From the NCBI GenBank assembly GCA_951230915.1, contig OX579633.1:24214574-24278573 (forward strand): 64,000 nucleotides of DNA, in the 5' to 3' direction. Under the pieces are notes generated by a model. That model was not told the DNA's origin. It saw only the letters and a list, made by a program, of their open reading frames with translations, and searched no databases. How positions within the stretch are numbered: the first letter of the stretch is position 1; each line of letters opens with the position of its first letter. The stretch comes from Antitrichia curtipendula (Eukaryota > Streptophyta > Bryopsida > Hypnales > Leucodontaceae). The position numbers and the translations under genes were made by a program. Below are positions 37,241-48,540 of this stretch, piece by piece.

Positions 37241-40090
37241 CCACCACTTTTTGCTTCTATGCTTAGTTATCATAGCATCCTAGCAATTTGGATAGTTTTT
37301 TGCCTAATAATTAATTAAAGTGAAAAAACAATTAGGCAGATCCAAAATTAATATATTAAAATTAAAAAGTATTAAAATACAATTAAAAAATATTATGTAT
37401 TCATCCAAATTCTTACATTTTTTGGATGGTTTCAATTATTTTTTCCACATAGGTATAAAACTGATTTTAGAGATGTAAACAAAATGAATATGGCATTTAG
37501 GATCAGCGGCACATTTGGTGTGCCCACCTTAATTAGACCAATTATATCCTTACAAACTCAAGCCTCTAATTAAACCGAGCATTTGAGTTACAACATAAGA
37601 GATATGGAGAGCTAGAATATGAAACATGTGCAAAATTCAGATTTGGACCTCAAAGTTGAACCATCTAAGTTAGACGGACTCTCATGAATTTCAGTGTGGG
37701 AGACTTGGACATGGTTGCAAGAAATAAGATTCTTGTACAGTATCTGTTTCAATGGTCATATGGAGGGATGCATGCAGCTACCAAATTCCAAAATTTTATT
37801 AACCCCTGAAATGTCTAAGGCCTCTTCTAAGCTTCTTGAAATTTGCTCTAAATTGAAGAAAAAGCCAACACTATGATAAGTTTTATCAATTTTTTGAATT
37901 GTAATCCTACAATTTATAATAGAATTCTTGGCCTAAATTTGAAAAATATTAGTTCCACATCGGCAAAACCACCTGTAGATGTCATGACAACTGTCTACAA
38001 TAAATATTTTACTAGAGTGGTGACTTAGAACTACTCTCCAACCCTTGAAATTATTTCCATTGGGACCTCCATTTGCGTTTGCAAAATAAACAGCATAAAG
38101 CCATTTAGGCATTTAGCTCACACGAGCGAAGTGCAATGTGTCGCTTTACAGTCATCAAGCATAACGACTCAGAAGCGTCACGATTGTCTCTGAATGCAGA
38201 ATTTGTAGTAGTGTACATACTTGCTAACAGATACAATTCAAGATCAAATGCCCTCGGGGATTGCAAACAAAATAGAAACTAACTATGGGAGCTAGATCCA
38301 AGCTACAGACTCAATTAAACTAGAGTGCAAAAATGGATCTCACCGAAGACTGTCTTGATGGATGGATAGCCTTTTCGGTTTTCCCTAACCTTCTTCTTCT
38401 TCAACTCTGTTGCTCAAAAAATTAGTGTGAATTAGTTCCTAACTACTATAATAATCTGGGCAAGTACGTCTTCATCACGTAACTATGATGCGCAAGAGTC
38501 GGGCAACTTCGAAATCAAAATTCTCCCAATGATTGAAAACTTGCAAAATGTTCTCCTACAACTCAACTCAAGCAGAATCCCAATTGGACGTTCAGAAGCT
38601 CACTAACTCCAAGTACATTAGCATCTAGAACAATCTTGACATTTTTGTAAGTATATCCATCTTTTGTTGACAGCATCTACACTCCCAGAATGAAGCTCCC
38701 TTCACTCCCTCATCAGCTAGGAACCTGAGCACTCATGAACCTTGCCATCCACTCCTATTCCCTATACATCTGATATCTTACCCATATGGAGTGGCAAGCT
38801 CGAGACAACAACGAGCATCTTGATCGCAGTGGCAATGTAAACACTTCTTTGTTAAAACGACCCTTGAGTTCTCCACAGTCATGATCTTGTGGATGACAGT
38901 ATCACTCTGCGAAATCAAGTTTCAAATGAGCATTCATGACCTTCGAAATTCAAAATTTTGAGAAGTTCAACCCCACCATAAATAGTATATATTCAATCAC
39001 GCGATCTTGATGTGCGAGAAAGGGACATCTTGCTCAGCATCACTCCTTTCAAAATGGCGCTAATTGACCAGCTGTGGACGTTATCACTTTGGACCTCTTG
39101 AGCCCTAAGAAATAACGAAAATACCAAGATCGAAGGTTGGAAGGATGGCAAACCTCTTCGAACTTCTCAAAATTCAGAGTGCCCAGCACATCTTTCACCT
39201 CAGGTTTAAAGCTGCGTCCATATCCTACACTATATCCCACTTCAACCCCAAGAACCATGGATGATTCTGCAAGAGTCGCAACAATGTGCAAGGTGAGACT
39301 CGATACGTACAAGAGTGCAACCGCTTTATGAAATTGGATTACTCATACAAAAATCTTAAGTTTGCCCAACGGATAAATTTGAACCCAAAGAGAGATGTGC
39401 AATCTAACCTCAAGCAGATCTCCCTTCATCTTCTAGACGCCTATGGTGCCAAGGTGGTGATCCACGTCACAAAGCAATGGAATGATAATGTCCTTCACAT
39501 CCGATAATTGCTTGGCTTCATCCGGAAATTTGAAGTAATTTCTCCGGTTGACAAGCCAACCAGCATCTCGTACATGATTGCTCCAAGTGACCACCTACAA
39601 AGGAACTTATGTTGAATTCTTCCAAACAAAACTATGACTTGACAGGTCAAATTCTCTCCAAATCAAGAATGTTGCATGTAAAGTAATTCTATATTGGAGA
39701 CGGATAAAATCCATTTCTATATATTCAAGAATAACCTGCTCATCTTCCGAAACAATGGATCGATGCTTAACAAGACTCAGAATAATTCACAACTTAGGCC
39801 AATGAAATAACAAACAAGATTCAAGTAATAAAACAAAAAATGATGCATACCAGTCCCTGTGAGGAGCGATATAGTCTAAGGTGTCGACTGTTGAAAACGA
39901 TGGAATTCAAAACCTAGTGCCAATACTTGAACCACCCTTACTTGAAGTCTTGAACCACCCTTAGATACTAATGGAACAATAAAAGACTAGACGACCAATA
40001 TTGCCTTTCTGAACCCAACGTGAGGATCTGCGACAACTGCTACTGAATGCTTCTCGCGAATCGATCTATTGTTTGGCCACAAGTCCCATT
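37241..40090. other. Decayed DNA, no gene recognised
   Basis: Only short frames without recognisable domains. A minus-strand stretch at 39060-39310 keeps an open frame of 87 codons but matches nothing I know. May belong to the LTR element whose gag lies at 40.1-40.8 kb. Confidence 0.4.
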
Positions 40091-40785
40091 ATCTATCCCC
40101 TTCACCAGCCTCTAGTTGTTCGTAAATTTGCTCTCAGATGTCTTGTTAGCCAAATGAATGAGCAGCTTGTCTTCTAGGCCCTCATCAGTTGCTTGCAATA
40201 AGAACTTTGTCTTCTTAGAATCCAACAATTGCCTCTCTCATCGTGGTAACTAGCAAAATTTCTTCTCAAATTCCCTGACCAATTCATTTGGAGCCATCGA
40301 ATTCCATGGCCTTTGCTCAATCCACGAGTTCCAAACATGCTCTTTTGGTCATCCTTTCTTGAATCTTCCTCAACAAACTCATCCTTCAGTAGCTCCTTGA
40401 ATCTACTTCACAATGTACGTAATTCTACCATGCAGCTTTAGTACTTATCTCTAAGTTCTGGTATCGTTACCACATCAAAGGTGGTGATCACTCTCAATTC
40501 TAAAACCTAATGCACCTCCATTACACTCGTGTAGATCCTTTGGAATTTGGTGATGACCCTCCCACTAAACCTCCCAACCTTGTCCACCACTAGACTACAT
40601 GTAAGGCCTCGGTAGTGCTCCTATCATCTACTTACAGTTGTTGTCTCTCATCCATGAACTGAGCATATGCCTTGAACAAATCCTAGGCACCCATCCTCCT
40701 AGTAATGCAACCCTTGGGTTTTGATCCCCCATCTTGACTTGTTGAGTAATTAATGCCTTAAGACTCTCTCAGTGGAGCACCAATA
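40090..40785 (-). pseudogene. LTR retrotransposon gag relic
   Basis: On the minus strand, fragments such as FKAYAQFMDERQQL, ERQLLDSKKTKFLLQATDEG and LEDKLLIHLANKTSESKF resemble retrotransposon Gag, interrupted by many stops. A primer-binding-like TTGGTGCTCCACTGAGAG lies just upstream (about 40784-40767). Superfamily (Ty3 or other) not settled. Confidence 0.5.
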
Positions 40786-41573
40786 TGTTGAGGTAGAGAG
40801 AGCTTGCTTCCAAAAAGCGCTAGCTTTTGGCTGTCACTAATTGTTCAAGATAAGAAAAGCTCCAACTTCATATAAAAAATTGGTTCTGTAGGTGCAATTA
40901 CATCAGATGCATAAGTCCTAAGTAGACAAAAACACCTTAAATATGGCAATACTTTAAAACCTTATTTATCCTTGAGGGAGATTTTTTCCAAACTCCAACA
41001 GAGCATATCTCTTAATTAGACAATCCAAAAGAACTCAAATTTAATATGTATTACATATGTATGTTTAACAACTACTAAGACAAATTTCAAGCATAGATTT
41101 GTTATGGATCTTAAAATATCACCAAAATCCTAACAACTTCAAACCCTTGTTTACAGACACCCACATACAAATTTCTTCATATCTCACAAACTAAACATTC
41201 AAATGCCACGAAAATTGGTACAAAGTATTTTCACATAACAATTCACAGTCATGGAAATTTTGAGCCAAAAATTTGTGTGGAAGCTTAAGACATGGCTCAA
41301 ACCATCACTATCAATAATATGGTTCACTTACTGCCTTGGAATGGATGTGATGTCTTCAATTCTCTATATCTCCTTCATGCAACCTTCAAATGTAATAATT
41401 TTTCCATGTAAAATGTAGGTCTTGAAATTGCCTTTCCAACCATACCTTTCAATCTCAAAAGTTCCTATACAACTCCTTGTATCCTCAAAAGAGTGATAGT
41501 ATGTCTTAAATCCACACCTTAATTTCAAGCCACTATATTTCCTTCACTCCAACTCCGAATCCCTTGATTTTAC
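40786..41573 (-). repeat. Candidate LTR segment cut by the hAT insertion
   Basis: The plus strand starts TGTTGAGGTAG directly beside the primer-binding-like site, so on the minus strand the LTR would end ..CTACCTCAACA. The remainder should continue right of the hAT element from 56607. No second LTR copy was found in the window, so this is tentative. Confidence 0.3.
41566..41573. repeat. Left target-site duplication GATTTTAC
   Basis: Identical to 56607-56614 across the 15-kb element. Confidence 0.9.
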
Positions 41574-41700
41574 CATGGTTGTCATACTGTACGGACGTCC
41601 GGTTCGCCCGTCCGTCCGTCCGGGACGTCCGTTAGAGGTCTCACCCGCCCGATACAGTCAACACAAAGTTGACTTTATGAAACCAAAAAAATAGGCCACG
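41574..41700 (+). repeat. Left terminal and subterminal region of the hAT element
   Basis: Contains the terminal inverted repeat, then CGCCCGTCCGTCCGTCCGGG and ACGTCCGTTAGAGG. A direct-oriented relative of this CCGTCC block (GCCCGTCTGTCCGGGACGTCCG) lies beside the right end at 56550, so the ends share both inverted and direct similarity. Confidence 0.75.
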
Positions 41701-41735
41701 GGGACGCCACGGGGACGCCACGTGGATTTAGGAAC

Positions 41736-41900
41736 ATGCAGGGCGGGGACTCCAGAGTCAAGGCGGGGACTCCAGAGTCAAGGCGGGGACTCCATTGAGT
41801 GGGGGCAGGGCCTCCATCCAGTAGGGGCGGGGACTCCAGACAGTGGGGGCGGGGACTCCAGTGAGAGGGGGCGGGGACTCCAGCGACTGGGGTGGGAACG
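41736..41900. repeat. GC-rich array before the kinase-like gene
   Basis: About seven units with core GGCGGGGACTCCA, separated by 6-12 variable bases. This is the reverse-complement orientation of the arrays at 45.8 and 51 kb relative to the gene that follows. Confidence 0.85.
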
Positions 41901-41959
41901 TGAGGAGGACGGGGCGTGGACGGCACGTGTCGGGGCGGGTACTTGAGGAGCGGGGGAAC

Positions 41960-41967
41960 TATATAAA
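41960..41967 (+). promoter_or_regulatory. TATA box before the kinase-like gene
   Basis: TATATAAA, 192 bases before the chosen ATG and directly after the GC-rich array. A leader with a possible intron follows (TATGTGAGT at about 42038 and CTTGCAG at about 42119). Confidence 0.65.
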
Positions 41968-42151
41968 GCGAGTCCCCGCCCTCATTTCTTTGCCAAGTCC
42001 GCGCCCTACCCCTCACACACTAGTTCGTCCCCACGGCCTATGTGAGTGAGTTTGGTGGGTGGTGGGCTTGGCCCTCATATGTGACCCGTTTTTTTTCAAA
42101 TTTTCGGGGCTTTTGTGCTTGCAGAGGCCCATTGAACAATTTCTTTTCGTT

Positions 42152-43731
42152 ATGGCGGGGGAAGGGAGTGCATCGGCGGAGAAACGTCCTATATTTGTAG
42201 ATTTAGATGATGTCGGTGAGATGGTAATTCCATCCACGGACAACTTGATGGCCTCAGGTTCATCAAACCCTTCTTCATTAAGCCAAAAGAAACGCAAGAA
42301 AGCACTCAATCCCCATATGCTTCCACATGAATTCATAGTTGAAGGGAGAGCAATAGTTGTGGTGTTCTACACTCGTCGCAGTACGACTATGTTGACCAGG
42401 GAGTATGTGGCGCTCAACGAAGAAGGGTACCACAAACTCACGAGGGACCTGCGAACGGAGCTGGAGTCAAAGTTTGAAGCATCTGAGAAATTCAACAATT
42501 TCTCCGATTATTGGTTGCACCAAGACTGGCTGATAAACAGGTGGTTGCCTTCACAACCAATATAGTGTCAAATTGGTGTTACCACATGAGGAAGAAAGAA
42601 GATGGTAGCGATTGGAACACACAAAATAAAGAGGTGGTTGCAAAGTTGAAAATCATTCAAAACTTTGCTCAACAATTTTCTTCATCACGTAAGAAAAAGC
42701 AAGCACCTTGGAAAGCGACAATTGAAGACACCATAACAGCTCATTGTGTTAGTGGAACATTCAAGTGGCTTGAAAGTTCAGTAAAAGTCATCCCCATGCC
42801 GGAACAGAGTGCTGTTGGTTCATATGGGACCGTGAGGAAGGTGATGCTTACAAAACTTCAGAGCATTCCTAGTTGGATATTTTTTGCTGGGAAGAGCTTG
42901 AAAACCACAAATGAAAAGGAGAAGCGCCAAGGAATCATCAATGAAGCGGGCGGATGTCCAGTGAGACATCCTGGCATCATTCGAATTGCGTACCTCCACC
43001 CTAAAACGATGGAAGGCTACACGTTATGGTAGAATGGAGGCTCTCTAATTTCTTTCTTATCCAAATACAATTCGAAAGTAAGCGAAACATTGGATGTCGA
43101 TGAGATTAAGCATGAACAAGGTACAGGGTTGACAAAAGAGGAGCTTACATGGGTTGCAACTTACCGACGGAACCGAGTGAACTTGGCACTCTCTTTGCTT
43201 GTCATTGTGGGGAAATGCCACGATGCGCAGTACATGCACAACGACATCACTCCATCCAATATTTTGCTCCATTTTGATGATTATAAAGAGCACACGGTGT
43301 ATATAGGGATATGTGATTGGGGACTTTCTAGCCAAGCTGTAGAGAAGGAGCCGTCAAGGTATGGCTTTCCCAACAAGGACATCCTAGTGAAGGAGAAGAG
43401 AATGCGAAGGTTTGCAGCCCCTGAATTGTTTTATATACACGGAGAGCAAGGTTCGGCAAATTCAATTGAGGCCATGCAAAAAATGCATTTGTATTCCATG
43501 GCAGCTGATGCATATGCGGCCGGATGGATAGCAGCACAAATTTGGAAGGAAGAGTGGGACTCCAAATACTTTACAACGAAGAATCCAGAGCAGTATCAGA
43601 ACCTCAGGATCAAATTGGAAAGTCTCGTAAAAGAGGATGTGAGTGAAAGGGCGTCAGTGCCAGATGTTCTCGACGCATTGAAGAAGGCCCCCCACTGTTG
43701 GACTATGCCAGAATGTTGTTATCGTATATAG
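42152..43731 (+). pseudogene. Protein-kinase-like gene (one frameshift, one stop)
   Basis: I start at the ATG of MAGEGSASAEK, just after a probable leader intron. The frame runs to about 42530, where sense continues in the next frame (DWL.. then DKQVVAFTTN), suggesting loss of one base; an in-frame TAG at 43030 follows ..EGYTLW. Kinase hallmarks in order: a Gly-rich loop AVGSYGTVRKV (about 42808), a candidate ATP-binding Lys in FAGKSLK (about 42884), the catalytic loop HNDITPSNILL (43237) with the HxD Asp and Asn, CDWGLS (43312) as the DFG equivalent, and APELF (about 43420). The N-terminal 200 residues match nothing I know. It ends at TAG 43731. All catalytic residues are present, so decay looks recent. 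Substrate unknown; the family is unusual rather than a receptor kinase. Confidence 0.75.
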
Positions 43732-45360
43732 TATTTAGTTTTTTTACTTTTTGTAGCTTAGCATATAGTTCAGGCATAGAAGGTAAATCATCCTCATAGA
43801 GGACCATGTGTATGTACTTCGCAATTGTCGAACACCTCAAATATATATGAAGTCGGATGCATTGTACATTCAAAATCTCATGTGAATATATTAACCTGCT
43901 ATGTCATTGTTCTTTCTCATTGCATGTTTATGAGTTCTATGAATTGATGATAAAACTTTTATAAAAATAGTGAATGCAATAGTTTGGTATAAAAATACAT
44001 ACACTTTATCTTTTCACTATGTCTATGTTTTACAGTTTTAGAAGTTAATGAAGCCCCCCCAAAATAAAATAAATGATCCAACAAAAAAAAGAATAACATT
44101 GAAGTACATTGGGATAATTTTAATCATGAACACAAAAAAAGGTTCAAAAAAATTAAAAATTATAAAACGAAAAAAAGAAAAGGAAAGGGAATGATGGAAC
44201 CCAAAAATAAGATTAATGGCTTTGAGTTGAGGTGGAAGAACTTTAGTAAATTAGAAAAAAATAAAGTAGGGAAAGGAAAGATTGAACGAATAAAGCTAAA
44301 CTATGAATTCGAATAAAATAGTCTTCTCACTTAATGAACGAAAACAAAATAGAAAATGGAATGTTTGAACAAAAAAAAAAAAAAAATAACTATGAGTTGG
44401 GATGGGAGAGTTTTAGGAATGAAGCGAACAAAAAAAGATAATCATCCAAGCCAAAAGGAATGGCATAGAGTTGGCATGGGAACTCCTTTGTTCATTAATG
44501 AAAAAAAAAATAGGAAAGGAAATCATGGAACAAATCTGAAATGGCTTGGGGTTGGTATGGAATAATTTTGTGAGAGACATAGACCCACAAAAAATAGTGT
44601 GTCAAAGTGATTTCAACTAACACCCCAAAAAATTTACCATTTAGTTCGGATAGATTTGCTTTACCACAAAAAGTAAATGGAATTTCCTTTAGATGAAAGA
44701 GCTTGGCTAATAAAAGCAAAAAATGAAATTAATAGGAATGATCATTCAAAAATAAATGGCCTCAAGTTGGGATGGAACAATTTTGCTAATAGCGGGAAAA
44801 AAAAATCATTCCACCTTACACAAGTGGCATTGAATTCAAATAATTTTTTTTGGTAATGATGCCCACAAAATAGGGAAGAGAATGAAAACACCAGAAAAAT
44901 TATGGCAATCACTTGAAATGGAAGTGTGCTTTAAAAATCAATGTTTAAAAGGGGAGATGGAGTGGACCAAAGCTTTAGAAAAGCATACCAATTTATTTTA
45001 GGATTTTTAGCGGGGGGAATTATTTTTACGGACTTAAATAATCTAACATTAAAAGAAATATGAATGGTGGAGTGCTTTCTTATATGGAAATGATTTGGGT
45101 GTCACTATAAAATAATGTAACATCCAAAAAATCTATGGAATAGTGGAGTGATTTGGACATGGAAGTGGTTTGGGGGTTACAAACTTATAATGAAGCAATT
45201 TAACACCCAAAAAAAATATGGAATGGTGGATTGATTAGGATATGGAAATTATTGGGGTGTTAGAGTGATATGATCTAACATTAAATCTCAATATGGACTG
45301 CTAGAGTCACTTAGAACATGGAGTAATGTAGAAGGCTCAGAAATCACTCATCTAAGGGCT
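43732..45360. repeat. AT-rich degenerate minisatellite after the kinase-like gene
   Basis: Between about 44050 and 45330 a unit of roughly 80-110 bases recurs with features AGGAAAGGGAATGATGGAAC, CCAAAAAA, GAGTTGGGATGG and AATTTTGCTAATGAAG. The same unit forms the array at 48.8-50.5 kb. No coding frame of note. Confidence 0.65.
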
Positions 45361-45778
45361 GGTTCGCATTTCTACAGTATTTCTTTACATGGGAATATTT
45401 TTAAGCTCATCCTTGAAACCAAGAAAAATTGATGAGGAATGTAGCCTAATCGGTTTCATATTTTTTTAAACATTATTGAATTAATTATAAATTTTCAAAA
45501 GAGATGTGTCCTAGGTCCCTATTTATATTCTTACGTCCTTCATATTGCAATTCTAAAGAAAAATGGAGATAGCAAAGACAATGATTGGCTCTTGTGATAA
45601 AGAATGTTTTTTTCCTTCCTTCCTTTTTGTCTTTTGAGGTCAATTTGAAAACTGCATCATGTCCATTCTACAACCACTTATAGGGGCAGTTCTTAATGCC
45701 AAAACTCTTTTCGAGCTTTCTACCTTAGGAAATGGAAATATGTCTAAGCACATTAACTTCGTATATTTAAATCATGTC

Positions 45779-46090
45779 CGCGCCCACTCTCTGGAGTCCC
45801 CGCCCCACTCTCTGGAGTCCCCGCCCCACTCTCTGGAGTCCCCGCCCCACTCTCTGGAGTCCCCGCCCCCACTGTCTGGAGTCCCCGCCCCCACTGTCTG
45901 GAGTCCCCGCCCCCACTGTCTGGAGTCCCCGCCCCCATTGTCTGGAGTCCCCGCCCCCACTGTCTGGAGTCCCCGCCCCACTGTCTGGAGTCCCCGCCCC
46001 ACTGTCTGGAGTCCCCGCCCCCTCTCGGTGGAGTCCCCGCCCCCACTCGGAGGAGTCCCCGCCCCAACTCGATGGAGTCCCCGCCCTGGC
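45779..46090 (+). repeat. GC-rich array of 14 units before the RING gene
   Basis: Fourteen copies of GGAGTCCCCGCCC, spaced by 8-9 bases of type CACTCTCT, CCACTGTCT or ACTCGGA, period 21-22 bp. It is translatable in several frames on both strands, which is an artefact of the period. Confidence 0.95.
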
Positions 46091-46106
46091 GTCCCCCAGC
46101 TGCAAC

Positions 46107-46113
46107 TATATAA
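46107..46113 (+). promoter_or_regulatory. TATA box before the RING gene
   Basis: TATATAA right after the array and 136 bases before the ATG. The leader contains CATTTGTC and TTGAGCTGGTTGTGAG, which has a close relative in the transposase leader. Confidence 0.7.
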
Positions 46114-46242
46114 GGCCGTCCCCGCCTCATTTGTCCCCGCCCTGCATACTCTCAGCCTTCCATCTCTTCATTGAGCTGGTTGTGAGCGTTGTGCGGGGTC
46201 TACTTGATTGCCACGTGGAGGATTTCGCTTTTTTCTACAAAA

Positions 46243-48297
46243 ATGGATACACCACCAAGAATGACCAAGGAAGAACGAGATAGGACCCGACCACGAGCCG
46301 GAAACAAACATCATAAGCGACTACATGTTCTACGAAACCCTGACAAGCTTGCATTCAGGGGGTGGGAGGGCGTGCTTGAACCATGGACATATGATGACTG
46401 CGCCAATTACATTGAGTGGTGCCACATAGACAAGTTGTTCCCGGAAGAGCGACACAACTGTCACAGACGCTTCCACAAGGCAAATTTAAAATACTGCCTG
46501 GACGAAGAGTTTACAAACCGATGCATTGAGGTGTACCAAGTGTTGTATGCTCTCTCAAACGTCATATGCAATGAAGTGCAACTTTTCCTTGCACGAGGGG
46601 TCTATGCGGAGCTGAAGTTGAACAAGAGAGTGGATTGGTCAACTTTGAAGCAAATGGGAGAAAATGTCAATATTCCTACTCCAGCAAATGGATTCATTCC
46701 AAGGGGGGTAAAAAGATACCCGGAAGGTGGTTTAGGGAAAACAAATACGCAGGTTCAAGTACCACGAAGATATGACACTGAAGACTCATCTACGGACGAC
46801 GACTCAGATGGATCTCGTGTGCCAGTTGTAGTCAGCCATAGAACTCAACTACTACGAGCTAAAAAGAGGAGGGCTTCGCGTCAAACTGCTGAGGTTTTAC
46901 ACGAAAATGTTGTGGAGGAACAGGTGCCACCTATTGACGAACCAGTGGTAGGAATTGTGGATGTTACAGCTGCTACAAATCGAATCCAGGGTTTGTTGAT
47001 TGAAGTGAATGAGAAGAATGAGGAATTGCATTCTTTGTATAATGATGTTAACAAAATGAGAGAAGACATGCAAGAGAAGGACAACATTATCAATCAACAA
47101 CAACGTGAGATGGAGGTACTTCGGCATGCTCTTGAGGCAGCAACATTGGCCAATCGTGGTCAAGATCCACGAGGGGAAGCGCAAGGGCCTTCAAATAATT
47201 CTCAAATTCCATTGGAACCTACAGAAGTTGGTGCAACAATGGATACTCAGGATGATTCTTTGTCCTTTGGAGAATTACTCGCAAATGTAGGTGCAGCAGG
47301 GCCAGTGGACCAAAGCATCCAATTGACGGACGCGCTTGCAATGAATTTGACATTGAAAAATCAATTGCATGCATTGATGGAGCAGTATTACCAATGGAAG
47401 CTGGCATGTGTCTTCAGTGTTGACAGGACTAGGCAAATGGTGGAGGAATTCAAAAAAATTGACCACAATTACGGCGCACACAATCAAGAGAGGGTTTTTG
47501 GTTTGACATCGTGGGCCCTGGTGGATGATCATTTCAACATGGATGAAATGGCAACCATTGACATTGCTGGTGGACAAACAACCATCGACTGGTCCAAACA
47601 TGATTGGGATTTCAAGAATGAAGTTGGCTCTGCCGTGGACCATGAAGGCAATCCATTACTACTGTGGCCAAACCCTTCAACCTTCGTACACGATGGAACT
47701 ACATGTCCCATTTGCCTTAATCGATTTGGCCCGGAAGGTGGAATGCACTTAGGCACGTGTGAACATTTGTACCACCCATTCTGCCTAATTAGCTTGATGA
47801 TTGTCCGCCGACGTTGTTCACTATGCAAGGCTCCTTTCCATAAGCGCTTGTATGAGTTGTTTGGATTAGTTCCCTACATGCCACCGCATTGGGAATTCAA
47901 TGCTGAAAATGCCCTTGATCATTCTCAGAAGTGGGGAACAGACTTGGTGTGGAGTTGGAAATTGAACATCCATTCGTTGGGCAAACAACAACTTTGTACC
48001 GAATGGGGTTGGAAAAAAGATCCGGCTCAAATTGTGGAGGTGTGCCACCACTTGGTTCCATTGAAGGACAACTTTAGCCAAGGACGACGGAATTTCTTCT
48101 TCCAATGCTTCAATGGGCATTGGAATGAGGCACAAGAATACTTCCAATTTGGACCTCATCCTCTTGGATGGTTGTGGGGCGTTGATGGAGTTCGCATTAC
48201 TGACGACCAGGGGATGCGGAGGGGGGAAGACATTGACATGCCAGACCCTGCTGAACTTGCACAACTATCGGAGTCAGAGTGGCGAGAAACCTTTTGA
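46243..48297 (+). CDS. Coiled-coil RING-H2 protein carried by the hAT element
   Basis: Start chosen at the first ATG in frame (MDTPPRMTKEERDR), giving 684 aa. The N-terminal 150 residues hold Trp/Cys/His-rich stretches (WTYDDCANYIEWCHIDKLF) of no known family; an acidic linker DTEDSSTDDDSDG follows; residues about 246-305 form a coiled coil; residues 488-528 form a RING-H2 with spacing CX2C-X14-C-E-H-X2-H-X2-C-X10-C-X2-C, all eight ligands present. RING-H2 domains usually act as ubiquitin E3 ligases; that activity here is inferred. The frame stays open after the TGA at 48295 to TAA at 48540, adding about 80 codons with basic RRTRSAVRRLR, so the TGA may be a recent nonsense change. Confidence 0.85.
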   Translation: MDTPPRMTKEERDRTRPRAGNKHHKRLHVLRNPDKLAFRGWEGVLEPWTYDDCANYIEWCHIDKLFPEERHNCHRRFHKANLKYCLDEEFTNRCIEVYQVLYALSNVICNEVQLFLARGVYAELKLNKRVDWSTLKQMGENVNIPTPANGFIPRGVKRYPEGGLGKTNTQVQVPRRYDTEDSSTDDDSDGSRVPVVVSHRTQLLRAKKRRASRQTAEVLHENVVEEQVPPIDEPVVGIVDVTAATNRIQGLLIEVNEKNEELHSLYNDVNKMREDMQEKDNIINQQQREMEVLRHALEAATLANRGQDPRGEAQGPSNNSQIPLEPTEVGATMDTQDDSLSFGELLANVGAAGPVDQSIQLTDALAMNLTLKNQLHALMEQYYQWKLACVFSVDRTRQMVEEFKKIDHNYGAHNQERVFGLTSWALVDDHFNMDEMATIDIAGGQTTIDWSKHDWDFKNEVGSAVDHEGNPLLLWPNPSTFVHDGTTCPICLNRFGPEGGMHLGTCEHLYHPFCLISLMIVRRRCSLCKAPFHKRLYELFGLVPYMPPHWEFNAENALDHSQKWGTDLVWSWKLNIHSLGKQQLCTEWGWKKDPAQIVEVCHHLVPLKDNFSQGRRNFFFQCFNGHWNEAQEYFQFGPHPLGWLWGVDGVRITDDQGMRRGEDIDMPDPAELAQLSESEWRETF

Positions 48298-48540
48298 AAT
48301 GATGGGATGGACTTCTTGTTGGAACAACATAGCCCGGGAACTCTCCAATGTCTTCAAAGCCTCAAGCAATCACAAATATTGAAGGCTCTTTTAGAGGAAG
48401 ACGGACCAGCGAGGAGAACTCGATCCGCAGTTCGTAGACTTCGTTTGGGAACAGATGAAGACCTTCCACTTCGTGCCGGGACACATGACAATGAGGCTGG
48501 ACCAAGTGGCAGTGCAAGTAGTCCAATGAACATGGACTAA
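48298..48540 (+). other. In-frame extension beyond the RING gene stop
   Basis: Same frame as the RING gene, separated by a single TGA. It encodes NDGMDFLLEQHSPGTLQ, a basic RRTRSAVRRLRLG segment and ends SSPMNMD. Either the original C-terminus before a nonsense mutation or coding only by chance; length and composition favour the former. Confidence 0.55.

Noticed and set aside
41675..42049. Frames over the left GC-rich array
   Set aside because: Same artefact; the real gene starts at 42152 after the TATA box and leader.
45779..46090. CRISPR-like array
   Set aside because: The spacers are only 8-9 bases and nearly alike, the DNA is a plant nuclear genome and no cas gene is present.
45753..46174. 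Several frames of 70-170 codons on both strands encoding GGDSRQWG- or ESPPPLSG-type repeats
   Set aside because: They are translations of the 21-22 bp GC-rich array; any long array of this period stays open in several frames.
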